Source: Symsagittifera roscoffensis
Taxonomy: Eukaryota > Xenacoelomorpha > Acoela > Convolutidae
Reading direction: 5' to 3'
Assembly: GCF_963678635.1 (NCBI RefSeq)
Contig: NC_087066.1
Location: forward strand, 60,358,875-60,422,874
DNA: 64,000 nt
How positions within the stretch are numbered: position 1 is the first letter of the stretch; every line of letters begins with the position of its first letter. This document shows, piece after piece, positions 44,831-55,936 of the stretch. Below the pieces are notes generated by a model that saw only the letters and a program-made list of their open reading frames with translations, did no database searches and was not told the DNA's origin. The translations under genes were made by a program, and so were the position numbers.

Positions 44831-46289
44831 TTATACGACTCAAGTTCTCACTTCATCTTTGGTATTGTCCAAAATTTATAATTATCTGTTTTTGGGATCT
44901 TTTTAAATGCGTTATCATTTTACTGTTTACCAATGCTCTAACCAAACCCACAACACCCTCTAAATCTCTTAAAAAGCTTAAGAACATGAAGATGAAATGA
45001 TAAAGCACCGTCTACTACGAAATGTGGCATTGATGAAAACCGGTTGGAAAATTTTTTGAAATTAATTGTTCTGCTGTATATGATTTTTCGAAGTTTTTTC
45101 AATTATTTTTTTTGATTCAAGACAATTTCCAAACAAAGCCAGCGGCAAGCGACAAAACTTCCTTGAAAACTTTTTTGAAAAACCGTAGCAAAAGTTTCGT
45201 TCAAAAAGTCACAAATATATTTTATGGAGACGCAAAAACTAGTGTTTTTCAGGACCAAATAAAATCTTTTTATTGAAACCAACAGCGATCCTTTAATTCG
45301 ACGACTTCCTTATATATCCCATATGTCTTTGTTTATTTCACACCCTTCCCTGTATAAAACTATACTCAATTGTAGGAAAACTAAATGCGCAAAAATTTTT
45401 GCTCTATAATGCCTATGCAGCTGATTCATTTGGATCCAAAAAATGAATTGAAGCAATTATTTAGGTTACATTATTTCTATATTGAATGCAGTGTTTTCCA
45501 ATTTGCGCTTTAGATGACGGGTGGATAACTTGTTTTCGAAAATTCGGAAATTTTTTTTTCTGTTTCAATTTGTTTTTCATTGATGGGAAAGGGCACTCGG
45601 AACAATCTAGATTTGATCTGAAATGAGCGTTTTATTTCAAGAAGCATTCCGTTTACCTGTTGTTTTGGTTCTAATCTAATTTTCGAAAAAAGATTTTTGA
45701 AAAAAAACTTAAAATTAATTTTTTTTGGCTAAAAATTTTTTTAGAGAAAAACGGATTAACAAATAAAATTAATTTGACAGTGATATTTCGAGATAATTTC
45801 TTAATATAACTTTGTTTTTCTTCAAGTTGTTCGAATTTTTCGATTTCCGTCCTTAATCGACATACAAATGAAAAACCTATGTGCTTAGAGGATAGAAATC
45901 ATCCGCTAATCATGACAAATGAGTCTAAAGTTTGTAAGTCAGATTAATTTTGATTTTCAATTTTCAAACCACGACTGAAAAAGCTTTAATACGGCTCCGA
46001 ACGATATATTTTTTAAAAATCTGAGTCACCATCAGTATGGCCGAATTTTGATATTTAGTTGGCCTCCTTTTAGTTTTCATTGATGTTGTTAAAACTGGCT
46101 GAAAAAAGCCCAATTCCTAATAATTTTTTCGATAGTGGTCACAACAAAAACCAAAAAGCTCAATTTGGAGCAAAAGTGCTATTTTCCAAATGCTTCAGGA
46201 AAAAATGCACGATACTTTCTAGTAACATTTCATCGATTTTTAACAGGGCATGGGAGAAATTAAAACACAAAGAGCTAGTTAACACAGAT
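44831..46289. other. Noncoding stretch
   Basis: No repeat or gene recognised; 46080-46292 is an unremarkable 70-codon frame. Confidence 0.4.
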
Positions 46290-46660
46290 TAAACGCCTCC
46301 TCCTTTCAGGGATTAGGCACCCTCACGAATCAAAGGGTCTCCCTTTGATATTATTTATGGCGACAAACCCTAAAATTGTTCTAAAGACGCCTTGGGTGTC
46401 AATATATACTGATAATGAAGAGGAGCGCGCGCCAAAAAAAAACATTTGGTCAAAAAATTTCCAAAAAAAGTGCCCAAAACGGCCTTTTTGACCTGTTTTT
46501 TTTTCAAACTTTTGCCTGCGGCCCAGAGGAAACTTATCTTAAAATAGGGTCTGTGGGCGCTCAAAAAATCAATTTGATCGATCTTAATCAATGAACAAAA
46601 CTGTCGAAAATAATTCGAAATTCCGCCCCTCCCGAGAAGATCCTAAATCGTATCCTAGAT
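46290..46660 (-). mobile_element. CAGGGGCGGATCTAGG family copy
   Basis: In reverse orientation it reads CAGGGATTAGGCACCCTCAC, AAAGGGTCTCCCTTTGATAT, GGAGCGCGCGCCAAAAAAA and TCCCGAGAAGATCCTAAATC, the family order. It is noncoding; the minus frame at 46370-46591 is a repeat translation. Confidence 0.65.
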
Positions 46661-48294
46661 TAAACGACATGAAATTCTTGAGGTCTGCGAAAGGTTACAA
46701 CCAAGCGCGAACATGTCAAGCCTCGTTTTTGTGGTATTTTTTTTCGCAACTTTTTTTTCAAACTGTTGTACACTGTTTCACTTAGTTGCATAAGGTTATG
46801 TTCATGTCTCTCACTATACTTTTAAAATCGATTTGATTTCAAAATCATTAGGGGCGGCAGCTGTTTGGGGCTGGTAGTTGAACTAACAGAGAATGTTTTT
46901 GTTTAACGAGTTTGGTTCTTAGTTGAATGAAGAACGAGTCGTATGAATGCATGGCTGGAAAAAATTATTTGACGAAGAAAAATAGTTTCGGTGGTAACCT
47001 TTGAAAGTTCAAAATTAAGTAAGCTGAGGTGAAAGACTAGTAAAAAAGCGCGTTCCAGTTTGGTCAACTTTCTTTTGAAACATTTTTGAAAACTTTCTTA
47101 ACAGTAACCAAAATCATGACATTTTCAAAATTTTCATATATCGTTCCAACAAGTTATCTCTTAAAAAGTATTATAATCGATTAAAATGACAAATTTTTTC
47201 ACAACAACACTTCTGAATAATCAATTATCAACTATTTCAATTTTTAAATAAAGCTCAAGAAAACGATTAGATTTTAATACAATTTTGCTTTCATTCAAAA
47301 GGCTGTATTCTTCACACTGTGGTAAAATGAATCTGATAGATTTGAAATTTAGAAAAAATAGAAAGGTACTAAATTCAAATTTGGTTGCATTTTTTGAATC
47401 ACTGTAGCTAAGGATTATTTCATAAAGAAGGCTTATTTCATAAGGTCAATTCGTCAAGTGCTGGCAATAATGGCTGAATTCAGAGACGGAACGAGCTAAG
47501 TTGAATTTATATAAAACTAATCACATTGACATTACGAGGTCTATCGGATTACTAAAACGTTTTCAATCTGCATAGAATTACTGTGCTCGTCCCCCAAAAT
47601 TAGTCGTAAGTTTGCATCAAGACGACTCTAGAAACATTTTTTTTCGTTAATCAACGACACTGGATTTAGCAAAATAGGTGCGCCTAAACTTGATCTTGAA
47701 TGTATAAAAACACTAATCAAACACTAATATTCACTGTGTATATCTATACTAAATGTTTTTCAGCAATCATGCGCTGTTCATTTCTTCAGATTTGTTGATT
47801 TTGAAGTAACTGTTAAGTTAACTGACTTAACAAAAAATTGTGGCCTGTTTTTGGGTTTGGGTTGTTTTTAAAAATTTCAGAAAAGGAGGGTTGATTCATA
47901 ATTGGCGTTTCCCAATAATTACAAGTTTGAATGCTAAGAGCCGAGATAAAACACAAGACTGCTCGTATATCAGGTCAAAATTCTGAATATTCCAACTACC
48001 CCTAAGGTGTTTTAAAACATTTTTTGTTTATTAAATGTTGATAAATTAAAAATTTTGGACTGCCAATATCCAATAAATTTGCTAAAATTTGAGTTGAATT
48101 CAAACAATTGATTAGTTTGGCTCAATTCAGTTTGGAGCGATTGTAGGAGCGGAGTTTTTTGCCTAAACAACTCGCGCATTGAAACTATAAAATATCAATT
48201 TGTCAATTTCAACCGCATTTAGGCTAATGGCAAGCACATCTCTTAATAATCCAAAATTTGCGGTTCTTTTTATCCCAGGTCGAGGTCGGGGACT
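46661..48294. other. Noncoding stretch
   Basis: 47953-48145 is a diverged hairpin-family relative (CAAGACTGCTCGTATATCAG, then CCAACTACCCC). Nothing else recognisable. Confidence 0.45.
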
Positions 48295-48815
48295 TATGTT
48301 GTGGCCATTGTGACTCAAAATATGTATGTTGTGACCATTGCGACCCAAATCGGGTATGTTGCAACCATTGCGACTCAAAATGGGTGCGTTGCGACTTTGC
48401 GCGAGCGAAGAAACTTTATGAGACTTTGCGCGACCCAAACAAGATATGTTGCGACTTTTCGCGATCTAAAAAAGGTATATTGCAACCATTGCGACTCAAA
48501 ATGGATATCCTGCGACTTTGAGCAACCGAAACATTTGTGCGACTTTGTGCGACCCAAAAAGGTATGTTGCGACCATTGCGACTCAAAACGGCTATGTTGC
48601 GATTTTACGCGACCCAAATTAGCTATTTTGCGACTTTTCGCGACCCATTTTGCGACTTTGCGCGACCCATGTTGCGATTTTGCGCGGTTCATGTTTCGAC
48701 TCTGCTCGACCCATGTTGCGACTCTGTGCGACCCCTGTTGCGACTTTGCGCGACCCAAATTAGGTATGTTGCGACTTTGCGTGACCCATGTTGCGACTTT
48801 GTGCGACTCAAGCAT
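48295..48815 (+). repeat. GCGAC-rich minisatellite, 22- and ~30-bp units
   Basis: Two unit types alternate. The short unit is about 22 bp, TTGCGACTTTGCGCGACCC plus ATG. The longer one is 30-31 bp, with TTGCGACCATTGCGACTCAA followed by AATGGGTATG. At least 15 units occur. Long open frames on both strands (up to 187 codons) follow from the repeat's lack of stops and are not genes. Confidence 0.9.
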
Positions 48816-48930
48816 CTTGCAGGCCGCATAAACTCCATTTCGTCGATCAAGTTTGGTCGCAACATGAATCGCGGACCTCGGCCCTGGTACCATCACACAC
48901 TTTTTTAATAGAAATTTTCTAAATTGTAAA

Positions 48931-49912
48931 CAAGACATTTCGTATCAGGGCAAAACCCTGAAAATTCCGACTGAGTTCTGAGTAATTTGAAATAGAATAA
49001 TCGATGAAATTTACAAGTTTTTTTTCAAAAATCATCCCTCACACGCTATGTAAAGCACAAAATGATATGTTTTGCAAAGTATTAAATAGAGTAAAGAACA
49101 TGCATCAATCTAATTTGGAATAGTTTGTAATACGGATTAGTTCTCCGCTTACGCGTAAATAGCACTAATTACATCGCGCGTTAATTACCCCAAATTGCTC
49201 AAAATGGCAATCTTTAAACCCGCATAACTTTACGAAAAAACATCACAGGTAAAATATCGTTTTCAGTTTGAGCTCAGAACAACAATACTCTTTGAATGGT
49301 TTAAAAAATTTTGTCAAAAATTGCCTGTTAAAAGTCGAAATTTGTCTGGAGAAAAAACCAACCCAAGCACAAATATTCAGTCACTTCATTCCAGCCGGAA
49401 CAAAAGTTTTGACGCGAAAGAGTTTAGAAAAAACCAATTTTTTTGAAACTTATAAACACTGACACGTTTTGTCATTTTTTTGATTTTTTTTTGATCTGAC
49501 TTTCGCAAAAAGTAAAGAATATATAAGGTCTGGAAATTTCTTTTAATTCAAGAGTACTCAGTTTTGCCAAGACCACTTTTACAAAAACCGGGTTCCTCAA
49601 AACTCAAAACTCTGACTCGTTCTCTTGGTCTGCATTGGGCCAGCCCAATATGCACACCACTATGAAAACCTGCCATGATTATGCCTAAAACTGCTGGTTT
49701 TATCATCCGCACTACAAAATCGTTCCAAATGGAATTTAGGCAGCCAATTGGTTTTATTTACTCCATACACGACATAAATTGCAACATTTTTTAAAAGATT
49801 TTATTGGCCTGAAACTCATAGCTTTGCCAATACTTAATTTATCAAAATTTATCAAGACCAATTAAAGGGCAGTCGGAACATTCAGGGCTTTGCCCTGATA
49901 CGAGCAGTCTGT
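48931..49912 (+). mobile_element. HINE-like repeat pair in duplication unit 1
   Basis: 48931-49405 starts ACAAGACATTTCGTATCAGG with hairpin CAGGGCAAAACCCTG and ends CATTCCAGCCGGAACAA. A separate minus-oriented end lies at 49862-49912 (GGGCAGTCGGAACATTCAGG, CTTTGCCCTGATACGAGCAG). The same arrangement is found in unit 2 at 51688-52170 and 52617-52668. Confidence 0.7.
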
Positions 49913-50245
49913 TTCTGTTTAAATACAGACTAGGTTTGCTATTCGATCAAAAATCATCAAAACTGTTCATATCAGGGTATTCAATGTTTTGACTACCGGT
50001 AAACATGTCTGTTGTAGAACAGTCGAAAAAAGAGATAGAAATATCACAAAATATCATCAACTGCTTGGCTTCATTCATTGTGGAATGATTCTGAATTTTC
50101 CGTCGACGCTACGCTACAGCAATTGGATACTTCATTGAATCAAGTATCATAATATGACTAATTTGGCTTATTGACCATTTTGGCAATAACTTTACGGAAA
50201 AAATTTACTTTTCAAATGTCTTTATAATTCTAAGCTGAGAGCAGG

Positions 50246-50495
50246 GGCGGATCTAGGATTTTCTCTAGGGGGGGGGGATTTCAAAAATTTTTCGAAATTT
50301 TGACGACCTTTTTTTAGATCGATCAAATTGATTTTCCGAGCTCTCCCAAAGCAGTAAAAAGTCCCTGTTTTGGCGCCAAAATGTTTGCACTGCAGGCAAA
50401 ACTTTGGAAAAAACAGGCCAAAAAGGCGTTTTTAGGCTTTTTTGGAAAATTTTGACCAAAAAACCGCGTTTTTTCGGCGCGCGCTCCCCACTCAA
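50246..50495 (+). mobile_element. CAGGGGCGGATCTAGG family, 3'-truncated
   Basis: It begins CAGGGGCGGATCTAGGATTT and stops after GGCGCGCGCTCCCC. The homologous copy in unit 2 is 52996-53254. Truncation coincides with the point where the two duplication units differ by 1.45 kb. Confidence 0.75.
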
Positions 50496-50523
50496 GTTTG
50501 GAGAAATTTGTTTATAATAGTCA

Positions 50524-50910
50524 TCAGAACAGCCCGGAATTGGTCACTCTAAATTCATCAATCCTCAAAAATATCAACAGTTTTTGCCGAGTTCTTACAA
50601 TTGTTACAGCTTGGAAAGTACTCTTTTTGTTCTGTTTTTGTCTCTTTTTTGACTGAATCACTATGTCACCTTTTTTATATGGGCTTACGAAACGTGGAAT
50701 TGTGTCAAGGGGTCCTAATCCGTTGTTCTCCATATAGGGTGCAGATGTCGAAACAGAAGCCTCTCTAGTGTCAGAGTTTTCATATATGTGCAGGAAGAGT
50801 TGTGAGAGATCGTATTGATTGATTAGCGGCCATGCAGATGCTTCCCAAAGCGTATTTTGAGCCGCCGCCAAAAAAATGATAGATAAAAAAGACAGTCGAT
50901 GTATCTTCAA
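50524..50910 (-). pseudogene. Small secreted protein, copy 1 (start codon lost)
   Basis: The frame parallels copy 2 at 54863-55117, but the ATG of copy 2 is ATA here, so only an upstream TTG could open it. It encodes HRLSFLSIIFLAAAQNTLWE, a likely signal peptide, then ASAWPLINQYDLSQLFLHIY and a Pro/Lys end (SPYKKGDIVIQ). Where copy 2 stops, this copy reads Ser and continues 42 residues, basic at first. No family recognised. Differences from copy 2 are mostly amino-acid changing and no rarer than in the flanks, so selection on the protein is not shown. Confidence 0.4.
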
Positions 50911-51470
50911 AATATAGAACTAGTTAATTGATGGTTCCAAGATTCCTGCAATGATTTATATATTTTTACACTTTAGCTTTAAGAGATTTTTTAAAGCTCG
51001 TGTAGTTAACCATATAGTTCATCTAAACCAAATTCTTAAAATAAGTGATTGAAAAATGTCTTGCAAAATTTATTGGGATTTATCGGGTTCGTTTAGCTCA
51101 TCATTGACGTTTTCCATTCGCATGATTAGAGTACCAAAACATTTTTCTTGAACTAATATAACTATCCTTGTCCTTGAGAACTACTATTTTGGAGGTGCCT
51201 GCCAAAAAATTGATTGGAATTTATTTGCAAAATTGTAAAAGATACTTATTCGTGTAGGCATGAAAAGTATTTAATTAATCCTTTTCCTTTTCAAACAGAA
51301 AAAGCTCATTGTAGGACTATATCGAACATTCCATTTGCTTTGGATTAATCAAATAGTAATTCTAGGTTTGATGAAATGCTTTTACAGTAATCAATCATTA
51401 TTTCAAGGTATAATCTACAATACCTTTTAGAAAAAAATAAGGGGTCTCAAAGACTTATCCTAACCGACAG
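50911..51470. other. Unique sequence between secreted-protein frame and LTR fragment
   Basis: It matches 55124-55681 in unit 2 at about 96%. On the minus strand it would be upstream of the secreted-protein frame and could hold its promoter. No motif stands out. Confidence 0.5.
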
Positions 51471-51602
51471 TGTCATCCAGCCTGGATCGACAAACTACCT
51501 ATATATATATGTTATTTATATTATTAACAATCTTATGTTTAACGCCTAGATGGCTGGTCACTTGACCTTGGTAGACAGAGAGAACGAACTCTAACTGCAA
51601 TA
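51471..51602 (+). repeat. Truncated Gypsy LTR at the duplication junction
   Basis: It matches the first ~131 bases of the LTRs at 55682 and 62966, starting TGTCATCCAGCCTGGATCGA and ending CTAACTGCAATA, where unit 2 begins. At several diagnostic sites it agrees with the 3' LTR rather than the 5' LTR. The flank before it (CTAACCGACAG) is the same as before the 5' LTR. Confidence 0.9.
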
Positions 51603-52995
51603 TCCACTTTGGTCGCAACATGAATCGCGGACCTCGGCCCTGATACCATCACACACTTTTTTAATAGAATTTTTCTAAATTGTAAACAAGACTTTTCGTA
51701 TCAGGGCAAAACCCTGAAAATTCCGACTGAGTTCTGAGTAATTTGAAATAGAATAATCGATGAAATTTACAAGTTTTTTTTCAAAAATCATCCCCCACAC
51801 GCTATGTAAAGCACAAAATGATATGTTTTGCAAAGTATTAAATAGAGCAAAGAACATGCCTCAATCCAATTTGGAATAATTTGTAATACGGATTAGTTCT
51901 CCGCTTACGCGTAAATAGCACTAATTACATCGCGCGTTAATTACCCCAAATTGCTCAAAATGGCAATCTTTAAACCCGCATAACTTTACAAAAAAAACAT
52001 CACAGGTAAAATATCGTTTTCAGTTTGAGCTCAGAACAACAAAACTCTTTGAATGGTTTAAAAAATTTTGTCAAAAATTGCCTGTTAAAAGTCGAAATAT
52101 TTCTGGAGAAAAAACCAACCCAAGCACAAATATTCAGTCACTTCATTCCAGCTGGAACAAAAATTTGACGCAAAAGAGTTCAGAAAAATCCAATTTTTTT
52201 GAAACTTATAAACACTAACACGTTTTGTCATTTTTTTGATTTTTTGTTCTGACTTTCGCAAAAAGTGAAGAATATATAAGGTCGGGAATTTTTTTTTAAT
52301 TCAAGACCACTCAGTTTTGCCAAGACCACTTTTACAAAAACCGGGTTCCTCAAAACTCAAAACTCTGACTCGTTCTCTTGGTCTGCATTGGGCCAGCCCA
52401 ATATGCACACCACTATAAAAACCTGCCATGATTATGCCTAAAACTGCTGGTTTTATCATCCGCACTACAAAATCGTTCCAAATGGAATTTAGGCAGCCAA
52501 TTGGTTTTATTTACTCCATACACGACATGAATTGCAACATTTTTTAAAAGATTTTATTGGCCTGAAACTCATAGCTTTGCCAATACTTAATTTATCAAAA
52601 ACTATCAAGACCAACTAAAGGGCAGTCTGAACATTCAGGGCTTTGCCCTGATACGAGCAGTCTGTTTCTGTTTAAATACAGACTAGGTTTACTATTCGAT
52701 CAAAAATCATCAAAACTGTTCATATCAGGGTATTCAATGTTTTGACTACCGGTAAACATGTCTGTTGTAGAACAGGCGAAAAAAGAGATAGAAATATCAC
52801 AAAATATCATCAACTGCTTGGCTTCATTCATTGTGGAATGATTCTGAATTTTCCGTCGACGCTACGCTACAGCAATTGGATACTTCATTGAATCAAGTAT
52901 CATAATATGACTATTTTGGCTTATTGACCATTTTGGCAATAACTTTACGGAAAAAATTTGCTTTTCAAATGTCTTTATAATTCTAAGCTGAGAGC

Positions 52996-53254
52996 AGGGG
53001 CGGATCTAGGATTTTCTCGAGGGGGGGGGGGGGGGGATTTCAAAAATTTTTCGAAATTTTGTCGACATTTTTTTAGATCGATCAAATTGATTTTCCGAGC
53101 TCTCCCAAAGCAGTAAAAAATCCCTGTTTTGGCGCCAAAGTGTTTGCACTGCAGGCAAAATTTTGGAAAAAACAGGCCAAAAAGGCGTTTTTAGGCTTTT
53201 TTGGAAAATTTTGACAAAAAAACCGCATTTTTTCGGCGCGCGCTCCCCCCTCAA
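52996..53254 (+). mobile_element. CAGGGGCGGATCTAGG family, unit 2 counterpart
   Basis: Homologue of 50246-50495, with a longer poly-G run after the TIR. It is immediately followed by another family member at 53273. Confidence 0.75.
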
Positions 53255-53272
53255 AACATATATTCGTCAGGG

Positions 53273-53655
53273 GCGGATCTAGGATTTTCTCGAGGGGGGG
53301 GGGGGCGGATTTTCAAAAAAAATTGACGTTTTTTTTTTAGTTCGACCAAATAGATTTTTCGAGCTCTCCCAAAGCATTGTTTTTTGAAAAATTTTGAAAA
53401 AAAAACAGTCAACAAAGCCGTTTTTTGGCACTTAAAAAGTTTGACAAAAAATTGCGTTTTTTTGGCGAGCGCTCCCCTTCAAAGTTAGTATTTATTGGCG
53501 CCAAAGGCGCCTTTAGAAAAACTTTAGGGTCGGTCGGCCAAAAATGATTTTTTTAAAAAGTATCAAAGGGGGGACCCTTTTGGTCGGCAGGGGGTCAAAT
53601 TCCTGAGTGGAGGGCGTCCCCCCGCCCCCCGCTAAATCCGCCGCCGATATTGGCT
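53273..53655 (+). mobile_element. CAGGGGCGGATCTAGG family, full-length
   Basis: It starts CAGGGGCGGATCTAGGATTT and ends CCCCCGCTAAATCCGCCGCC, so the ends are imperfect inverted repeats. It contains ATTGGCGCCAAAGGCGCCTT, a palindromic core, and GGCAGGGGGTCAAATTCCTG. It lies in the 1455-bp segment present only in unit 2. Confidence 0.75.
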
Positions 53656-54709
53656 AAGTTTTTGGGTCCGTCAGCCAAAAACAGATATCTCAAATAAGTT
53701 CAAAGTGTGAACCCGGTATGTGACAAATTTTTAGGTGACTTGCCAGCTGCTCTGACCAAAAAATTGTTTTCTACCTATATATTCTGTGTTACTGTGACTT
53801 GTACTGACTACGAGGCCTCAATTACGATTTCAATGACGAAGTTTTGGAGTTAAAGAGTTGGAAACCTTCGTTTCAATCGTAAAATTTATTTTGAACGGAC
53901 TTTTACTGATTTTTTTAAATCCAGAGATTTCTATTACTTTTTCAAATGATCAGCGTTTAAAAAATGCCGCAGATAAATATCTCAAATGCAACACTTTCAA
54001 TTCACTTTTTGATTACAGATTACATTCAGGGGTAGGCTGGTACTTTTTGCTTGCATATTACATTCAGGGGTAGGCTGATATATCATCAAGGTCAAAAAAA
54101 TAACATCAACCCTATTATGAACGCCTTGAATTAGTGATATCCTCGTGTAATCATGATTGTGCGTTGGCGCTTTATTTCCATATTTTTGTCGCTTTTTTAG
54201 TCTTCAGATGTTTTTTGTCTTCCGATATTTTTTGCTCAGCTCTGAAAAAATTGTAGCTATCGGTCAGTGAGACTCCAAGTTTTTGTTCTCCATTGTGCGC
54301 AGCGAAATTGTAGCGAAGTCTCCGTTAAGTGGTTCGGCTTTTACCAGGAATGACAGATTGCTCCGCTTGGTAACTTCGTCGGACTTTTTTTGTCGGTTTT
54401 GGAATGCTCCGAACTCCATTTTTGGAACTGTTCCGCCAATTTGGAATCGCTTTGCGAACGGTGCTAAGAAATACAGTTTAAAAGCGTTTCACTCAACAAA
54501 AATCAAAACTAAATCACAATCACAGAACTGCAGAATGGCAATAATTCAATCAAATTTATTTTCCTCATACTATTTTGAAAAAATACAGGCTTTTGTTTCA
54601 AAAAATTTATCCCCTTAGACAGTCGCTACTAAAAGACTCAATTATTTTGGAAAAAGAACATTTTATGATTACTTCTAAGTTTCTTCTCAAAATCATGAAT
54701 TGACGAAAC
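53656..54709. other. Remainder of the unit-2-specific segment
   Basis: 53656-53790 repeats the flank seen at 42270-42410. A short direct repeat (TTACATTCAGGGGTAGGCTG) occurs at about 54020 and 54058. The frame at 54283-54618 opens with TTG and has no recognisable domain. Confidence 0.45.
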
Positions 54710-54862
54710 TTTGGAGAAATTTGTTTATAATGGTCTTCAGAACATCCCGGATTTGGTCACCCTAAATTCATCAATCCTCAAAAATATCAACAGTTTTTGC
54801 CGAGTTCTTACAGTTCTTACAGGTTAGAAAGTACTCTTTTTGTTCTGTTTTTGTCTCTTTTT

Positions 54863-55117
54863 TCACTGAATCACTATGTCACCTTTTTTATATGGGCTTA
54901 CGACACGTGGAATTGTGTCAAGGGGTCCTAATCCGTTGTTCTCCATATAGGGTGCAGCTGTCGAAACAGAAATCTCTCTTGTGTCAGAGTTTTCCCATAT
55001 GTGCAGGAAGAGTTGTGAGAGATCGTATTGGTTGATTAGCGGCCATGCAGATGCTTCCCAAAGCGTAGTTTGAACCGCCGCCAAAGAAATGATAGATAAA
55101 AAAGACAGTCGATGCAT
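54863..55117 (-). CDS. Small secreted protein, copy 2, unknown family
   Basis: The frame starts at ATG (55117-55115) and runs 84 codons to TGA at 54865-54863. MHRLSFLSIISLAAVQTTLW forms a hydrophobic signal peptide, with a likely cleavage after EASA. The mature part would begin WPLINQYDLSQLFLHIWENS, carries MENNGLGPLDTIPR and ends SPYKKGDIVIQ. There are no cysteines, so a disulfide-rich toxin fold is excluded. A secreted peptide or propeptide is possible. It lies 565 bp from the 5' LTR of the Gypsy element and is transcribed away from it. A partner copy lies in unit 1. No homologous family is recognised. Confidence 0.4.
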   Translation of the reverse strand: MHRLSFLSIISLAAVQTTLWEASAWPLINQYDLSQLFLHIWENSDTREISVSTAAPYMENNGLGPLDTIPRVVSPYKKGDIVIQ

Positions 55118-55681
55118 CTTCAAAATATAGAACTAGTTAATTGATGGTTCCAAGATTCCTGCAATGATTTATATATTTTTACACTTTAGCTTTAAGAGAT
55201 TTTTTAAAACTCGTGTAGTTAACCATTTAGTTCATCTAAACCAAATTCTTAAAATAAGTGATTGAAAAGGTCTTGCAAAGTTTATTGGGATTTATCAGGT
55301 TTGTTTAGCTCATCATTGACGTTTTCCATTCACATGATTAGAGTACCAAAACATTTTTCTTGAACCAATATAACTATCCTGTCCTTGAGAACTCCTATTT
55401 TGGAGGTGCCTGGCATAAAATTGATAGGAATCTAATTGCAAAATTGTAAAAGATACTTATTCGTGTAAGCATGAAAAGTATTTAATTAATCCTTTTCCTT
55501 TTCAAATAGAAAACGCTCATCTTAGGACTATATCGAACATTCCATTTACTTTGGATTAATCAAATAGTACTTCTAGGTTTGATGAAATGCTTCTACAGTA
55601 ATCAATCATTAATTCAAGGTATAATCTACAATACCTTTTAGAAAAAAATAAGTGGTCTCAAAGATTTATCCTAACCGACAG

Positions 55682-55936
55682 TGTCATCCGGTCTGGATCG
55701 ACAAACTATCTTTATATGTATGTTATTTATATTTTAACAATCTTATGTTTAACGCTTAGATGGCTGGTCACTTGACCTTGGTAGACAGAGAGAACCAACT
55801 CTAACTAAATAAGAAAAGAGAGTTGAATACATGTTATCTGTCAACTAGTCGTTTCTTTCGCTCCGACTTAGAATTAAAGGTTTATCGATCCATTCGGAGA
55901 TTCAAGTCTTAGAACATCATACCCTCCGGTATGACA
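55682..55936 (+). repeat. 5' LTR of Gypsy element
   Basis: It starts TGTCAT and ends ATGACA, a perfect 6-bp inverted terminus. It is 255 bp long and aligns to the 3' LTR with a few substitutions and small indels (for example an extra AG in CGGAGATTC). Confidence 0.95.

Larger units (their letters stand above)
48852..55813 (+). repeat. Imperfect tandem duplication (48852-51607 / 51608-55813)
   Basis: Unit 1 (2756 bp) is repeated with about 3-4% divergence as unit 2. Both begin TTTGGTCGCAACATGAATCG. Unit 2 has ~1455 extra bases (53255-54709) relative to unit 1 at 50495. Unit 1 ends inside the first ~131 bases of a Gypsy LTR; the matching point in unit 2 lies in the 5' LTR of the complete element. 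The duplication therefore happened after that element inserted. Confidence 0.9.

Noticed and set aside
48258-48938. Open frames of 87-187 codons on both strands
   Set aside because: They are translations of a minisatellite without stop codons; repeat structure explains them fully.
54283-54618. 111-codon frame in the unit-2-specific segment
   Set aside because: It starts at TTG, shows no domain or signal peptide, and lies among repeats; length alone is not convincing here.
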